A stretch of DNA of 64,000 bases from Roseivivax lentus. GTDB lineage: Bacteria; Pseudomonadota; Alphaproteobacteria; Rhodobacterales; Rhodobacteraceae. This document shows positions 44,162-52,459 of this stretch, in pieces. The notes below the pieces were generated by a model. The model ran no database searches. It was not told the origin of the DNA and worked only from the letters and a program-made list of their open reading frames with translations. Within the stretch, counting starts at the first letter, position 1. Every line of letters starts with the position of its first letter. Made by a program: the position numbers and the translations under genes. The stretch lies in contig NZ_FTOQ01000014.1 in the NCBI RefSeq assembly GCF_900156805.1, positions 21,475 to 85,474 of the forward strand, read 5' to 3'.

Positions 44162-45076
44162 ATGGACTTCTACCTCGGCCTTCTCCAGATCATCGGCGTT
44201 CACACGCTTCTGGGACTTTCGGCCTACGTCGTCCTGCTGACCGGGCAGGTCAGCATGGCTCAGGCAGGCTTCTACGCCATTGGCGCCTACGTCGCGGCGA
44301 TGTGCACGGCGATGTTCGGCCTCCACATCCTGCCCGCGATTATCGTGGCGGGCCTCGTTACCGCCGCCATCGCCTGCGTCGTCGGCTTCCCGGCGCTCCG
44401 CGTGAAGGGCCTGATGCTGGTTGTCGCGACTCTGGCCTTTGGCGAGATGGTGCGGCTCTTCTTCTTCAACTTTTCCTGGCAGGTGGAGCGCGGCGGCGAA
44501 CTGATCGGACCGAACAGTGCGGAGGGCTTCCGTGCGATCCGCTTCTTTCCGGAGAACGGCTGGGAGATCTGGCACGTCACCGGCTTCATCTGGATCGTCG
44601 TCGCGGTCGTGATGGGGGCGCTCTGGTGGATCGACAACACCCGTGCTGGTGCCGTGCTTCGCGCGGTCGGACATGACGAGACCGCCGCGCAATCCATTGG
44701 GCTGAACCTGACCGCTGTGAAGGTCGGCGCGATGACCCTCGGCGGGCTGGTGGCGGGAATGGGCGGCGGCATCTACGCCCACACGGTGACCCATATCGAG
44801 CACGCGGTCTTCGGCGTGCTCCTCGCCACTTTCGCCATCGCTTATCCGATCCTTGGCGGCCTCGGCTCGGTCTTCGGCACGCTGATCGCCGTGATCTTTA
44901 TCCAGGGCTTCCTGGTCGAGGGTCTGCGCTTTCTTGGCGACTGGCGTTCGCTACTCTTTGGCGCGCTCATCGTGCTGGCGATGAACTTTCGTCCGACGGG
45001 GCTTTTGGGCGAACGGATGCCCCGGCTATTCAAGCGCCGCGGACCCGACAAACTCGAACTGAAGGAGGCCGAGTGA
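44162..45076 (+). CDS. Branched-chain-type ABC permease, LivM-like (set 1)
   Basis: A 304-residue permease with the LivM pattern LTGQVSMAQAGFYAIGAYV near residues 24-42, LRVKGLMLVVATLAFGEM, and AVGHDETAAQSIGLNLTAVK as the ATPase-contact loop. AGGAGGGA precedes the ATG. The stop shares bases with the start of the ATPase gene (GTGATG). It pairs with the LivH-like protein encoded just upstream. Confidence 0.9.
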   Translation: MDFYLGLLQIIGVHTLLGLSAYVVLLTGQVSMAQAGFYAIGAYVAAMCTAMFGLHILPAIIVAGLVTAAIACVVGFPALRVKGLMLVVATLAFGEMVRLFFFNFSWQVERGGELIGPNSAEGFRAIRFFPENGWEIWHVTGFIWIVVAVVMGALWWIDNTRAGAVLRAVGHDETAAQSIGLNLTAVKVGAMTLGGLVAGMGGGIYAHTVTHIEHAVFGVLLATFAIAYPILGGLGSVFGTLIAVIFIQGFLVEGLRFLGDWRSLLFGALIVLAMNFRPTGLLGERMPRLFKRRGPDKLELKEAE

Positions 45077-45846
45077 TGCTGACGCTTGAAAACCTCTCCA
45101 AGCATTTCGGCGGCGTCCGCGCGGTCGATGGCGTGACGCTCACGATCAGGGAAGGCGAGATCTTCGGCCTCATCGGGCCCAACGGATCGGGGAAGTCCAC
45201 GACCGTGAACCTCATCACCGGGCTTTACACGCCGACCACCGGGACGGTGACGCTCGATGGCTGGGACCTGACCGCAATGCCCCAGCACGCGCGCACATCC
45301 CGCGGCGTTGCACGGACGTTCCAGAACATCCGTCTGTTCGGCAACCTGACAGTCGCCCAGAATCTCTGGGTCGCACAGAATGGGCACGAACAGCGGCGCG
45401 AGCACTTCCTGTCGCGCTGGTTCAAGCCCGGCGGCGAGCATGGCGCCAGCGTCGACGAGCTTCTCCAGTTCTCGCGGCTTTATTCAAAGCGTGACGTATT
45501 GGCGGGCAACCTGTCCTTCGGCGAAATGCGGCGGCTGGAAATGGCGCGCGCGCTCGCGTCGAACCCGCGGGTGCTGCTGCTGGACGAGCCGGCTGCGGGC
45601 GCCAGTCAGGAAGACGGCCAGCTTTTGGCCGAGCGCATTCGCGCGGTGCGCGACCGCGGTGTGACGGTGCTTCTGATCGAGCACATGATGGAGCTTGTCA
45701 TGGGCATCACCGACCGTATCGCCGTGCTGAATTTCGGCCAGAAAATCGCCGAAGGCACTCCGCGCGAAATCCAGGACGATCCACAGGTCCGCGCAGCCTA
45801 TCTGGGCAGCGGCCATGACGAGAAGATGGAGAGAGCCAGTGCTTGA
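45076..45846 (+). CDS. Branched-chain-type ABC ATPase, LivG-like (set 1)
   Basis: A 256-residue ATPase with Walker A GPNGSGKST, the LivG-type insert after the Q-loop, a modified signature LSFGEMRRLE, Walker B VLLLDEPAAG and switch IEHMMELVM. The AYLG motif typical of LivG/LivF occurs near the C-terminus. The ATG at 45076 shares one base with the preceding stop; a GTG three bases earlier is an alternative. The gene overlaps the LivF-like gene by eight bases. Confidence 0.9.
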   Translation: MLTLENLSKHFGGVRAVDGVTLTIREGEIFGLIGPNGSGKSTTVNLITGLYTPTTGTVTLDGWDLTAMPQHARTSRGVARTFQNIRLFGNLTVAQNLWVAQNGHEQRREHFLSRWFKPGGEHGASVDELLQFSRLYSKRDVLAGNLSFGEMRRLEMARALASNPRVLLLDEPAAGASQEDGQLLAERIRAVRDRGVTVLLIEHMMELVMGITDRIAVLNFGQKIAEGTPREIQDDPQVRAAYLGSGHDEKMERASA

Positions 45847-46558
45847 GATCGCCGACATCAAGACCTCTTACGGCAAGATCGCCGCGCTCAAGGGGGTGTC
45901 GCTCGACATTCACGATGGCGGGCTGACCTGCCTTCTGGGCCCCAACGGTGCCGGTAAGACCACGCTTATCTGGACGATCGCGGGCATCCTGAAAGCGCAG
46001 GCCGGGTCGATGAAGATCGACAGCGAGGAAATCCTTGGTCTGAAGCCGCATCAGATCGTGTCGAAGGGCATCGTCACGGTGCCCGAAAACCGCCTGGTCT
46101 TTCCGGATATGAGCGTGCGGGACAACCTGATTGCCGGTGCCTTCTCGCGGCGCAAGGAAAAGGGGGGCATCGAGGGCGATCTTGAGGACGTGCTGACCCG
46201 CTTCCCGCGCCTTCGCGAGCGGTCCGAGCAAATGGCCGGCACGCTGTCGGGTGGCGAGCAGCAGATGCTCGCCGTCGGACGGGCCCTGATGGCGCGACCG
46301 AAGATCCTGTTGATGGACGAGCCGTCGACGGGCCTAGCCCCGATCATCGTCGAGGAGATTTTCGAAATCATCGGCGGCCTGCGCGACGAAGGCCGGACGA
46401 TCTTCCTGGTCGAGCAGAATGCGCACATGGCGCTCAAATACGCCGACCGGTTCTACCTTCTCGAACAGGGTCGCGTCACCTTCAGCGGCGAGCCGGGCGC
46501 AGTCGACCACGACGAGGTGATCCAGCGCGCCTATCTCGGCGCTCGAAAGGCCAGCTGA
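45839..46558 (+). CDS. Branched-chain-type ABC ATPase, LivF-like (set 1)
   Basis: A 239-residue ATPase with Walker A GPNGAGKTT, signature LSGGEQQML and Walker B ILLMDEPSTGLAP, and the short length typical of LivF. A GTG at 45839 is chosen as start: it follows GGAGAG, and homology (VLEIADIKTSYG) begins there. The ATG at 45815 would add eight unrelated residues. It completes the first permease/ATPase set. Confidence 0.9.
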   Translation: MLEIADIKTSYGKIAALKGVSLDIHDGGLTCLLGPNGAGKTTLIWTIAGILKAQAGSMKIDSEEILGLKPHQIVSKGIVTVPENRLVFPDMSVRDNLIAGAFSRRKEKGGIEGDLEDVLTRFPRLRERSEQMAGTLSGGEQQMLAVGRALMARPKILLMDEPSTGLAPIIVEEIFEIIGGLRDEGRTIFLVEQNAHMALKYADRFYLLEQGRVTFSGEPGAVDHDEVIQRAYLGARKAS

Positions 46559-46561
46559 CGC

Positions 46562-47449
46562 ATGCTCGATCTCGCCCAGAACACAATGGACGGGATCGCG
46601 GCGGGGTCGGCCTATGCCCTCCTCGCCATCGGGTTCACACTGATCTTCGGCGTGATGCGGCGTCTCAACATCGCCTTCGGGCCATCGATCATGGTCGGCG
46701 TGTTTCTCGGCGCATGGGTCAATGCGCAATGGTCGGCAGGCCTGATCGGCGCGACGATCGCGACCTTCGCGGGCGCGCTGGTCGCTTCTATTTACGTAGA
46801 ACGGTTGTCCTTCGCGGCGATCCGGGGCGACGCGGCGCTGGCGTCGATGGCGTCAAGCTTCGCGCTCTGGATGCAGCTTGAACAAGGTGTTGCGCTGGCG
46901 TTTCCGGGGCGCACAACAGCGTTTCCGACACTGCCACCGCTGCTGGACGTCCAGTTTGTCGGGCTCATCCTTCACGGCGACGACATCCTTGTCCTGACGG
47001 TGGCCGGGATCGCGCTGTTTCTGCTGCACCGACTGATCTATCGCAGTCATTTCGGGCTTGAGATGCGCGCGCTTGCCGACAGCGCCGAGGCCGCCGCGGT
47101 CTCACGCGTAAACACGAAGCGCGTCGCGTTCCTGACGTTCTGTCTTGCCGCGCTCATCGGCGCGGTGGCGGGATTGCTGATCGCCGCAACCGATGGCCAG
47201 GTTTCGCCGAAGTTCGGACTCTGGGCCACGATCAAGGGGCTGGTCGCGATGATGATCGGCGGTCTCGGCTCGCTCCGCGGCGCGCTTCTGGGCGGGCTGG
47301 CGCTTGGCATCGTCGAGGCGCAGGCGCAGTGGTACCTTGGCGCCGCCGCGCGCGAAATCGTGGTCTTCGGGCTGCTGTTCCTCTGCCTGATCGCGTTGCC
47401 GGGCGGGCTGGCAGGCATGCGCGAGACCGGTGCTGAGAGGAAGCTCTGA
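46562..47449 (+). CDS. Branched-chain-type ABC permease, LivH-like (set 2)
   Basis: A 295-residue permease with LLAIGFTLIFGVMRRLNIAFG near residue 23 and MMIGGLGSLRGALLGGLALG near the C-terminus. It is a clear homologue of the set-1 LivH-like protein, but divergent along its whole length, so not a recent duplicate. It starts three bases after the set-1 LivF stop, without its own binding-protein gene. Confidence 0.9.
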   Translation: MLDLAQNTMDGIAAGSAYALLAIGFTLIFGVMRRLNIAFGPSIMVGVFLGAWVNAQWSAGLIGATIATFAGALVASIYVERLSFAAIRGDAALASMASSFALWMQLEQGVALAFPGRTTAFPTLPPLLDVQFVGLILHGDDILVLTVAGIALFLLHRLIYRSHFGLEMRALADSAEAAAVSRVNTKRVAFLTFCLAALIGAVAGLLIAATDGQVSPKFGLWATIKGLVAMMIGGLGSLRGALLGGLALGIVEAQAQWYLGAAAREIVVFGLLFLCLIALPGGLAGMRETGAERKL

Positions 47450-47450
47450 G

Positions 47451-48341
47451 ATGGACCCGTATCTCGTCTCCGTCCTGTCCAATATCGGGCTGTTTTCCTT
47501 CCTCGCCCTTTCGGCCTGGATCCTGCTGCTCGGCGGGGAAATCAGCTTCGGGCAGCAGGCCTATTTCGCGATCGGTGCCTATGCCGCGGGTATCGCAAGC
47601 GCTGTCTGGGCCTGGCCTTTCACCGCCGCCGTGCTTTGGGGCGCTGTCCTTGGAGCCGGCATCGGCGCGCTGATCGCCTGGCCTGCGGCGCGGTTCACCG
47701 GTGTTCATTACGCCATCGCGACACTGGCCTTTGCGGAACTGACCCGCGCAGCCCTCAATGTCTTTCACTACCAGCGAGATGTCGACGGCTACCTTACGGG
47801 TCCCGACGGTGCGAACGGATTTGGCGACATCCGCTGGGTTTACGAGGCAGGCATCGAGCCGGGACCGTATCTGGCCGTTATCGCCACTTTGCTGCTGGCC
47901 GTGATCGCCCTCATCGGTCTCGCCGCGCGCCTGGACGTGATGGCACAGCTTCGCATGGTCGGCGAAGACCCGATCCTTGCTGCCATGCAGGGTGTCCGCG
48001 TCCTTCGCTGGAAGATTGGCGCTGCTGCGGCAGCGGGCGGGCTCGCCGGGTTGGGCGGCGGGCTCTATGCACACTTCGCCACATATGTAGAACCAGCACA
48101 GTTCAGCGTGATGACCGGCGTTCACGCGGTCGCTTACGGACTGATCGGAGGCCTCGGAACGGCGCTTGGCCCGATCCTCGGCGTGCTGATCGACATCGGG
48201 CTCCTCGAGTCGCTGAGGGCGCTCGCCGCATACAGAATGATCGTCTTCGGCGGTCTCGTTGCGATCATCCTGATCTTGCGGCCGCGAGGGCTCCTGGACG
48301 AAACACTTGTTGCGAAAGTGCGGGCATGGGCGCGTCGCTAG
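47451..48341 (+). CDS. Branched-chain-type ABC permease, LivM-like (set 2)
   Basis: A 296-residue permease with LLGGEISFGQQAYFAIGAYAA as LivM signature, FTGVHYAIATLAFAEL and a RMVGEDPILAAMQGVRV ATPase-contact loop. The ATG at 47451 directly follows the previous stop (TGAGATG). The gene overlaps the next ATPase gene by 16 bases. It is the partner of the set-2 LivH-like protein. Confidence 0.9.
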   Translation: MDPYLVSVLSNIGLFSFLALSAWILLLGGEISFGQQAYFAIGAYAAGIASAVWAWPFTAAVLWGAVLGAGIGALIAWPAARFTGVHYAIATLAFAELTRAALNVFHYQRDVDGYLTGPDGANGFGDIRWVYEAGIEPGPYLAVIATLLLAVIALIGLAARLDVMAQLRMVGEDPILAAMQGVRVLRWKIGAAAAAGGLAGLGGGLYAHFATYVEPAQFSVMTGVHAVAYGLIGGLGTALGPILGVLIDIGLLESLRALAAYRMIVFGGLVAIILILRPRGLLDETLVAKVRAWARR

Positions 48342-49066
48342 ACATCACGGGGCTGACGCTGCGCTTCGGCGGCGTAACCGCGCTCGACGGGCTCGATCTG
48401 TCGGTTGCGTCCGGAACAGTCCTGGGCGTCGCAGGGCCGAACGGGTCAGGAAAATCGAGCCTGATCAATGTCCTGACCGGTCATTATCAGGCAAACGGCA
48501 AGATTGCTCTCGACGGCCAGCCGATCGAACATCTCGCCACGTCCGAGCGAGCGCGGCTGGGCCTCGTTCGCACGTTCCAGACGCCGCGCGTGTATCGGCG
48601 GATGTCGGTCATCGACAACATGCGGGTGGCGGTGCATGCGACACAGGCCATCTTTCGAGGACGCTCGGACCGACGTCACCGCGACGGTCGCCTGCGCGAC
48701 GACCTGGCCATTTTCGGCCTGTCGCATCGGGCAGATGCGCTGCCAGACGCATTGACGCCATACGAACTCAGGCTTCTCGAGTTGGCGAGGGCTCACGCCA
48801 CCGGCGCGACAGTTGTGCTCCTTGATGAACCCTCGGCCGGAGCGTCGGAGGACGAGGCACACCGGCTGAGCCGCATCCTGATCGAACACCTGATGCCCGG
48901 GCGCACTGTCTTGCTTGTCGAGCACCGGCTGGACATGCTGCGCGCGCTTTGCGCGGACCTTGTTGTGCTCCGTGCGGGGCGGAAGATCGCCTTTGGCAGC
49001 CCCTCCGCGGTACTGGACAGCCGCGAGATCCGGACCTGTCTCATGGGAGAACCTGTGGATGCTTGA
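48326..49066 (+). CDS. Branched-chain-type ABC ATPase, LivG-like (set 2)
   Basis: The 246-residue ATPase has Walker A GPNGSGKSS, Q-loop TFQTPRVYRRM and Walker B VVLLDEPSAGASEDE. The signature region is degenerate: LTPYELRLLELARA stands where LSxGQ is expected. Two canonical Gly residues of the signature are missing, which could lower ATPase activity of this half unless its partner compensates. It overlaps neighbours on both sides (16 and 8 bases). Confidence 0.88.
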   Translation: MGASLDITGLTLRFGGVTALDGLDLSVASGTVLGVAGPNGSGKSSLINVLTGHYQANGKIALDGQPIEHLATSERARLGLVRTFQTPRVYRRMSVIDNMRVAVHATQAIFRGRSDRRHRDGRLRDDLAIFGLSHRADALPDALTPYELRLLELARAHATGATVVLLDEPSAGASEDEAHRLSRILIEHLMPGRTVLLVEHRLDMLRALCADLVVLRAGRKIAFGSPSAVLDSREIRTCLMGEPVDA

Positions 49067-49748
49067 CGTGCGGAACCTCTCCGTCGCATGGCGCGGAGCG
49101 GCGGTGATCGACGAGGCCAGTTTCACCGTGAACCCCGGAGAGATCGTGGTCCTGACCGGCCCCAATGGATCCGGGAAATCCAGCTTGATCAGGGCGTTGA
49201 TCGGGCTTTCGCCTGTGGCGGGCGGCTGCGTGCGCTGGAACAGGCGCGACGTGACCCACCGCCCCTTTCACGCGCGCGAAGGCATGGCCCTAGTGCCCGA
49301 GGGGCGTTTATTGGCGTCAAGGCTGACTGTCGAAGAAGCGCTGCTGCTCGGCGCGGGCCGGGGCGGCGCCGTGCAATGTGCCTCGGTGATGCAGGAGATG
49401 TTCGACCGCTTCCCGATCCTTGAAACGCGCAAGGACCAGCCCGCCGGAATTCTCTCGGGGGGCGAGGCGCAGATGCTGAGCCTTGCGCGTGCCCTTATGC
49501 CACAGCCGCGATTGCTGATGCTGGACGAGCCGACACTCGGGCTCTCCCCTGTCGCCGCCAAGGCAGTGGTCGCGATGCTCGAAAACCTGCGCACGGAAGG
49601 TATCGGCATGCTGCTCACGGATCAGCACAGCCAAGCCGCACTGACGCTCGCCGACCGCGCGTTTGCACTCTTTGACCGACGTTTGCGCCCCATGGCGCCG
49701 CCCTGCCCCACGCCCGAAGAAAGGGAGATAGCGGCATGTTCCGCTTGA
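49059..49748 (+). CDS. Branched-chain-type ABC ATPase, LivF-like (set 2)
   Basis: A 229-residue ATPase with Walker A GPNGSGKSS, EGRLLASRLTVEEAL in place of the LivF 'E-x-R-x-F' segment, signature LSGGEAQML, Walker B LLMLDEPTLGLSP and a non-standard switch region LLTDQHSQAA. It supplies the normal signature that its LivG-like partner lacks. It overlaps the FixH-like gene by 13 bases. Confidence 0.88.
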   Translation: MLDVRNLSVAWRGAAVIDEASFTVNPGEIVVLTGPNGSGKSSLIRALIGLSPVAGGCVRWNRRDVTHRPFHAREGMALVPEGRLLASRLTVEEALLLGAGRGGAVQCASVMQEMFDRFPILETRKDQPAGILSGGEAQMLSLARALMPQPRLLMLDEPTLGLSPVAAKAVVAMLENLRTEGIGMLLTDQHSQAALTLADRAFALFDRRLRPMAPPCPTPEEREIAACSA

Positions 49749-50140
49749 AACTTGCCATCCTTGCCTGTCTCGCCACCCCGGCGTTGGGCGACCGCCTTCT
49801 GGCAGAGGCCACGTGTGCGCCGACGGACACAGAGATGCAATTCAACTGTGAGATTTCACTCTCAGAGGGCGGCGTGCCGGTCGAGGGCGCCGCCTTTACG
49901 GTCAAGCCGGACATGCGGTCGATGCCGATGGCGCACAACATCCCCCCGGTTGCGTCCAAAGCCACGGAAAGCCCGGGGATTTATTCGGTCCGACTGGACC
50001 TTCAGATGCTGGGCGACTGGACGCTGACGCTGGACCTGACCGAGCCGCGCCGCGACCGCGTTATCCTACGCCACACCTTCGATGAGACGACGCTGGATCA
50101 TCCATCCATGGACCATTCCAGCCAAGGCGCCTCACATTAG
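49736..50140 (+). CDS. FixH/YtkA-like exported protein
   Basis: A 134-residue protein with an N-terminal signal sequence (residues 1-18, ending ALGD) and a small beta-sandwich containing DMRSMPMAHNIPPV, then YSVRLDLQMLGDWTLTLDL. This arrangement is seen in YtkA/FixH-like domains. The C-terminus has DHPSMDHSSQGASH, a Met/His tail suggestive of metal binding. It is the last gene of the importer run and its stop overlaps the convergent LysR stop. Why a small exported metal-binding-like protein goes with this importer is unclear. Confidence 0.65.
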   Translation: MFRLKLAILACLATPALGDRLLAEATCAPTDTEMQFNCEISLSEGGVPVEGAAFTVKPDMRSMPMAHNIPPVASKATESPGIYSVRLDLQMLGDWTLTLDLTEPRRDRVILRHTFDETTLDHPSMDHSSQGASH

Positions 50141-51087
50141 GCATGGGTCATTTCGGGCTGATCCTCGGCCCGCCAAATGCCGCGCGCAACCAGATCGCGG
50201 ATGACCTCGATGGTGATCCTTTCCAATTCGCGGCTGGCTGTGGTCACGGGTTTCGCCGGATTGCGTACCAGATAGACCGGCCGGGTCATCCGCGGCTCGA
50301 CGATCGGGGCCATGATCAACTCGCCACGCTCCACGAAGTCGATGGCGGCTGCGGGCGCGAGGATCGTGTAGCCCGAGCCACGCGACACCATGGTCTTGAT
50401 CTGACTGAGCGCATCCATTTCGGTCGCCACGTTCAGCTGGACACCCTGGCTTCGGGTGAAGCGGTCGATCATCGTCCGAAGCCCGTGATGTTTGGACGGC
50501 AGCACCATCTCGACCGGAGCAAGGTCGGACAGCCGGACAGCCGTGCCCTCCCGCGTCTCGAAAGGCCAGGCATCGGGCGCAGAGAAGAAGAACAGATCCT
50601 CGGTCATGAGCTGGCGGTGTGTCAGGTGCCGGACCCCGCTGATGTCGTAGAGGATACCGAGGTCGATGGACTGGTCTTCCAACCACGTCTGAATGAAGCC
50701 ACTCATGGCCTCGATGGCGCGCAGACGGACCTTCGGCAGATCCAGCCGCACCGTCTCGGCGAGCGGGACCGACAGCACCATCGACACCGAACTCGGCAAG
50801 CCGAAGCTGACATCGCCCAACGGTTCCGAGCCCGAGCGACGAACGGCCTCGACCGCGTTTTCGAGGGCGACGACGATTTCGCGCGCGTGGCTCAGCAGCA
50901 CCTCACCAGCTTGCGTCAGTGACACCCCACGCGGGCTCCGCTCCAACAGCTTCACGCCGAGATCCCTTTCGAGCGACAGCACATGCTGCGACAGGGAAGG
51001 CTGGGCGACGTTCACCCGCTGCGCCGCCGCCGAGAGCGACCCCTCTTCGGCAATGGCGATGAAATACCTCAGTTGCTTGATATCCAT
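50137..51087 (-). CDS. LysR-family transcriptional regulator
   Basis: A 316-residue LysR regulator. The N-terminal winged helix is MDIKQLRYFIAIAEEGSLS, with SAAAQRVNVAQPSLSQHV as recognition helix (near residues 18-35). A type-2 periplasmic-binding effector domain follows. The start at 51087 gives the canonical LysR N-terminus; the longer frame adds unrelated sequence. It faces the CoA-transferase gene across 115 bases, the usual LysR arrangement, so it probably controls the catabolic operon and perhaps the importer. Confidence 0.92.
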   Translation of the reverse strand: MDIKQLRYFIAIAEEGSLSAAAQRVNVAQPSLSQHVLSLERDLGVKLLERSPRGVSLTQAGEVLLSHAREIVVALENAVEAVRRSGSEPLGDVSFGLPSSVSMVLSVPLAETVRLDLPKVRLRAIEAMSGFIQTWLEDQSIDLGILYDISGVRHLTHRQLMTEDLFFFSAPDAWPFETREGTAVRLSDLAPVEMVLPSKHHGLRTMIDRFTRSQGVQLNVATEMDALSQIKTMVSRGSGYTILAPAAAIDFVERGELIMAPIVEPRMTRPVYLVRNPAKPVTTASRELERITIEVIRDLVARGIWRAEDQPEMTHA

Positions 51088-51202
51088 GCATGCGCCTCCC
51101 CACGCCATAGTAATTTCCTCTAGCACAGGGAGGAAGAGGGTATTTCCGACCCGCCTGCCAAACTGGGATACCGGTCTTGGCAACACGAAGGACACGCATC
51201 CC
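51088..51202. promoter_or_regulatory. LysR / CoA-transferase divergent promoter
   Basis: This 115-base gap holds the divergent promoters of the LysR gene and the downstream catabolic operon. LysR binding sites are normally found in exactly such a gap. ATAGTAATTTCCTCTAG (51105-51121) is the A/T-richest segment, but I could not fix a T-N11-A dyad with confidence. Confidence 0.4.
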
Positions 51203-52351
51203 ATGCTGGATCTTGACGGAATAACGGTTGTGGCCCTGGAACAGGCTGTGGCCGCACCCTACGCCTCGGGCAGGCTCGCCGATGCGGGCGCGCGGGTCAT
51301 CAAGATCGAGCGCGTGGAGGGCGACTTTGCGCGTGGATACGATGCGCTGGTGAACGGCGAAAGCGCCTATTTCGTCTGGTTGAACCGCGGCAAGGAATCG
51401 ATCCGGCTGGATGTGAAGAAACCGGATGATCACGCTCTTCTCGATCGCATGATTGCGGGCGCGGACGTGTTCATCCAGAACCTCGCGCCCGGTGCTGCCG
51501 CCCGGCTCGGCTTCGGAGCGGACACGCTTCTGGCGCGGTTTCCCCGGCTGATCCATTGTTCGATTTCAGGCTACGGCGAAGAGGGTCCCTATCGCGACCA
51601 GAAGGCTTACGACCTGCTTATTCAGGCCGAAAGCGGGCTCTGCGCGATCAACGGCACCGAGGATGGCGCGGCCCGCGTTGGCGTCTCCGTCTGCGACATC
51701 GCGGCCGGGATGACGGCATTTCAGGCGATTTTGCAAGCGCTCTTCGCGCGCGAGCGCACAGGCCGCGGCCGCGCGATCGACGTGTCGCTCTTCCACGCAA
51801 TGGCCGATTGGATGAATGTTCCTTACCTCCAGACACGCTACGGCGGCAAACCGCCCGCTCGCGTCGGCCTGAAACATCCCACCATCGCGCCCTATGGCGC
51901 CTATGACTGCGCCGACGGCAAGGCGGTGCTGATCTCGATCCAGAACGAACGCGAATGGCAGCGACTTTGCACGGACGTCTTCGGCGATCCGACCCTCGCG
52001 ACCGATACACGCTTTGCCGCGAACTCGCTGCGCGTCGCCAACCGGCCCGCCCTTGAAGACCGCGTTTCGGAGGGTTTCGCCCAGGTTTCAAGAGACGAGA
52101 TGATCGGCCGCCTGAAAGCGGCCCGGATCGCATTCGGGCGACTGTCGGACCTCGACGACCTGATGGCCCATCCCCAGAACCGGCTGATTTCGGTCACGAC
52201 CAGCGCGGGCGAGATCGAGATGCTGGCGCCGGGCGCGGTCATTCGCGGAGACGATCCGGTGTATCGCCCTGTGCCCGCCCTTGGTGCCCACGACGCGCTT
52301 CTGCGCGCAGAGTTCGGTCCGCCCGTCCGTGCACACAGAGTGAACGCCTAG
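51203..52351 (+). CDS. CaiB/BaiF-family CoA-transferase
   Basis: A 382-residue class III CoA-transferase. VVALEQAVAAPYASGRLADAG with RVIKIERVEGDFAR is the family N-terminus, AYDLLIQAESGL carries the catalytic Asp (near residue 135), and FQAILQALFARERTGRGRAI and HPTIAPYGAY follow. The enzyme moves CoA between acids, activating a carboxylate for later steps. The sequence resembles mesaconyl- and succinyl-CoA transferases of the family. It heads the operon with a CitE/CitF-type lyase, which suggests the substrate is a di- or hydroxy-carboxylic acid. Confidence 0.88.
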   Translation: MLDLDGITVVALEQAVAAPYASGRLADAGARVIKIERVEGDFARGYDALVNGESAYFVWLNRGKESIRLDVKKPDDHALLDRMIAGADVFIQNLAPGAAARLGFGADTLLARFPRLIHCSISGYGEEGPYRDQKAYDLLIQAESGLCAINGTEDGAARVGVSVCDIAAGMTAFQAILQALFARERTGRGRAIDVSLFHAMADWMNVPYLQTRYGGKPPARVGLKHPTIAPYGAYDCADGKAVLISIQNEREWQRLCTDVFGDPTLATDTRFAANSLRVANRPALEDRVSEGFAQVSRDEMIGRLKAARIAFGRLSDLDDLMAHPQNRLISVTTSAGEIEMLAPGAVIRGDDPVYRPVPALGAHDALLRAEFGPPVRAHRVNA

Positions 52352-52459
52352 AAGATTTGCCTATGGGAACCGGAGAGAAACGGTCTTACCGCGCCATCGG
52401 AGCGCGGTGATACGTTCCTGCCAACGGCACAAATGACATATCCAGGGAGGAAGCCACCC

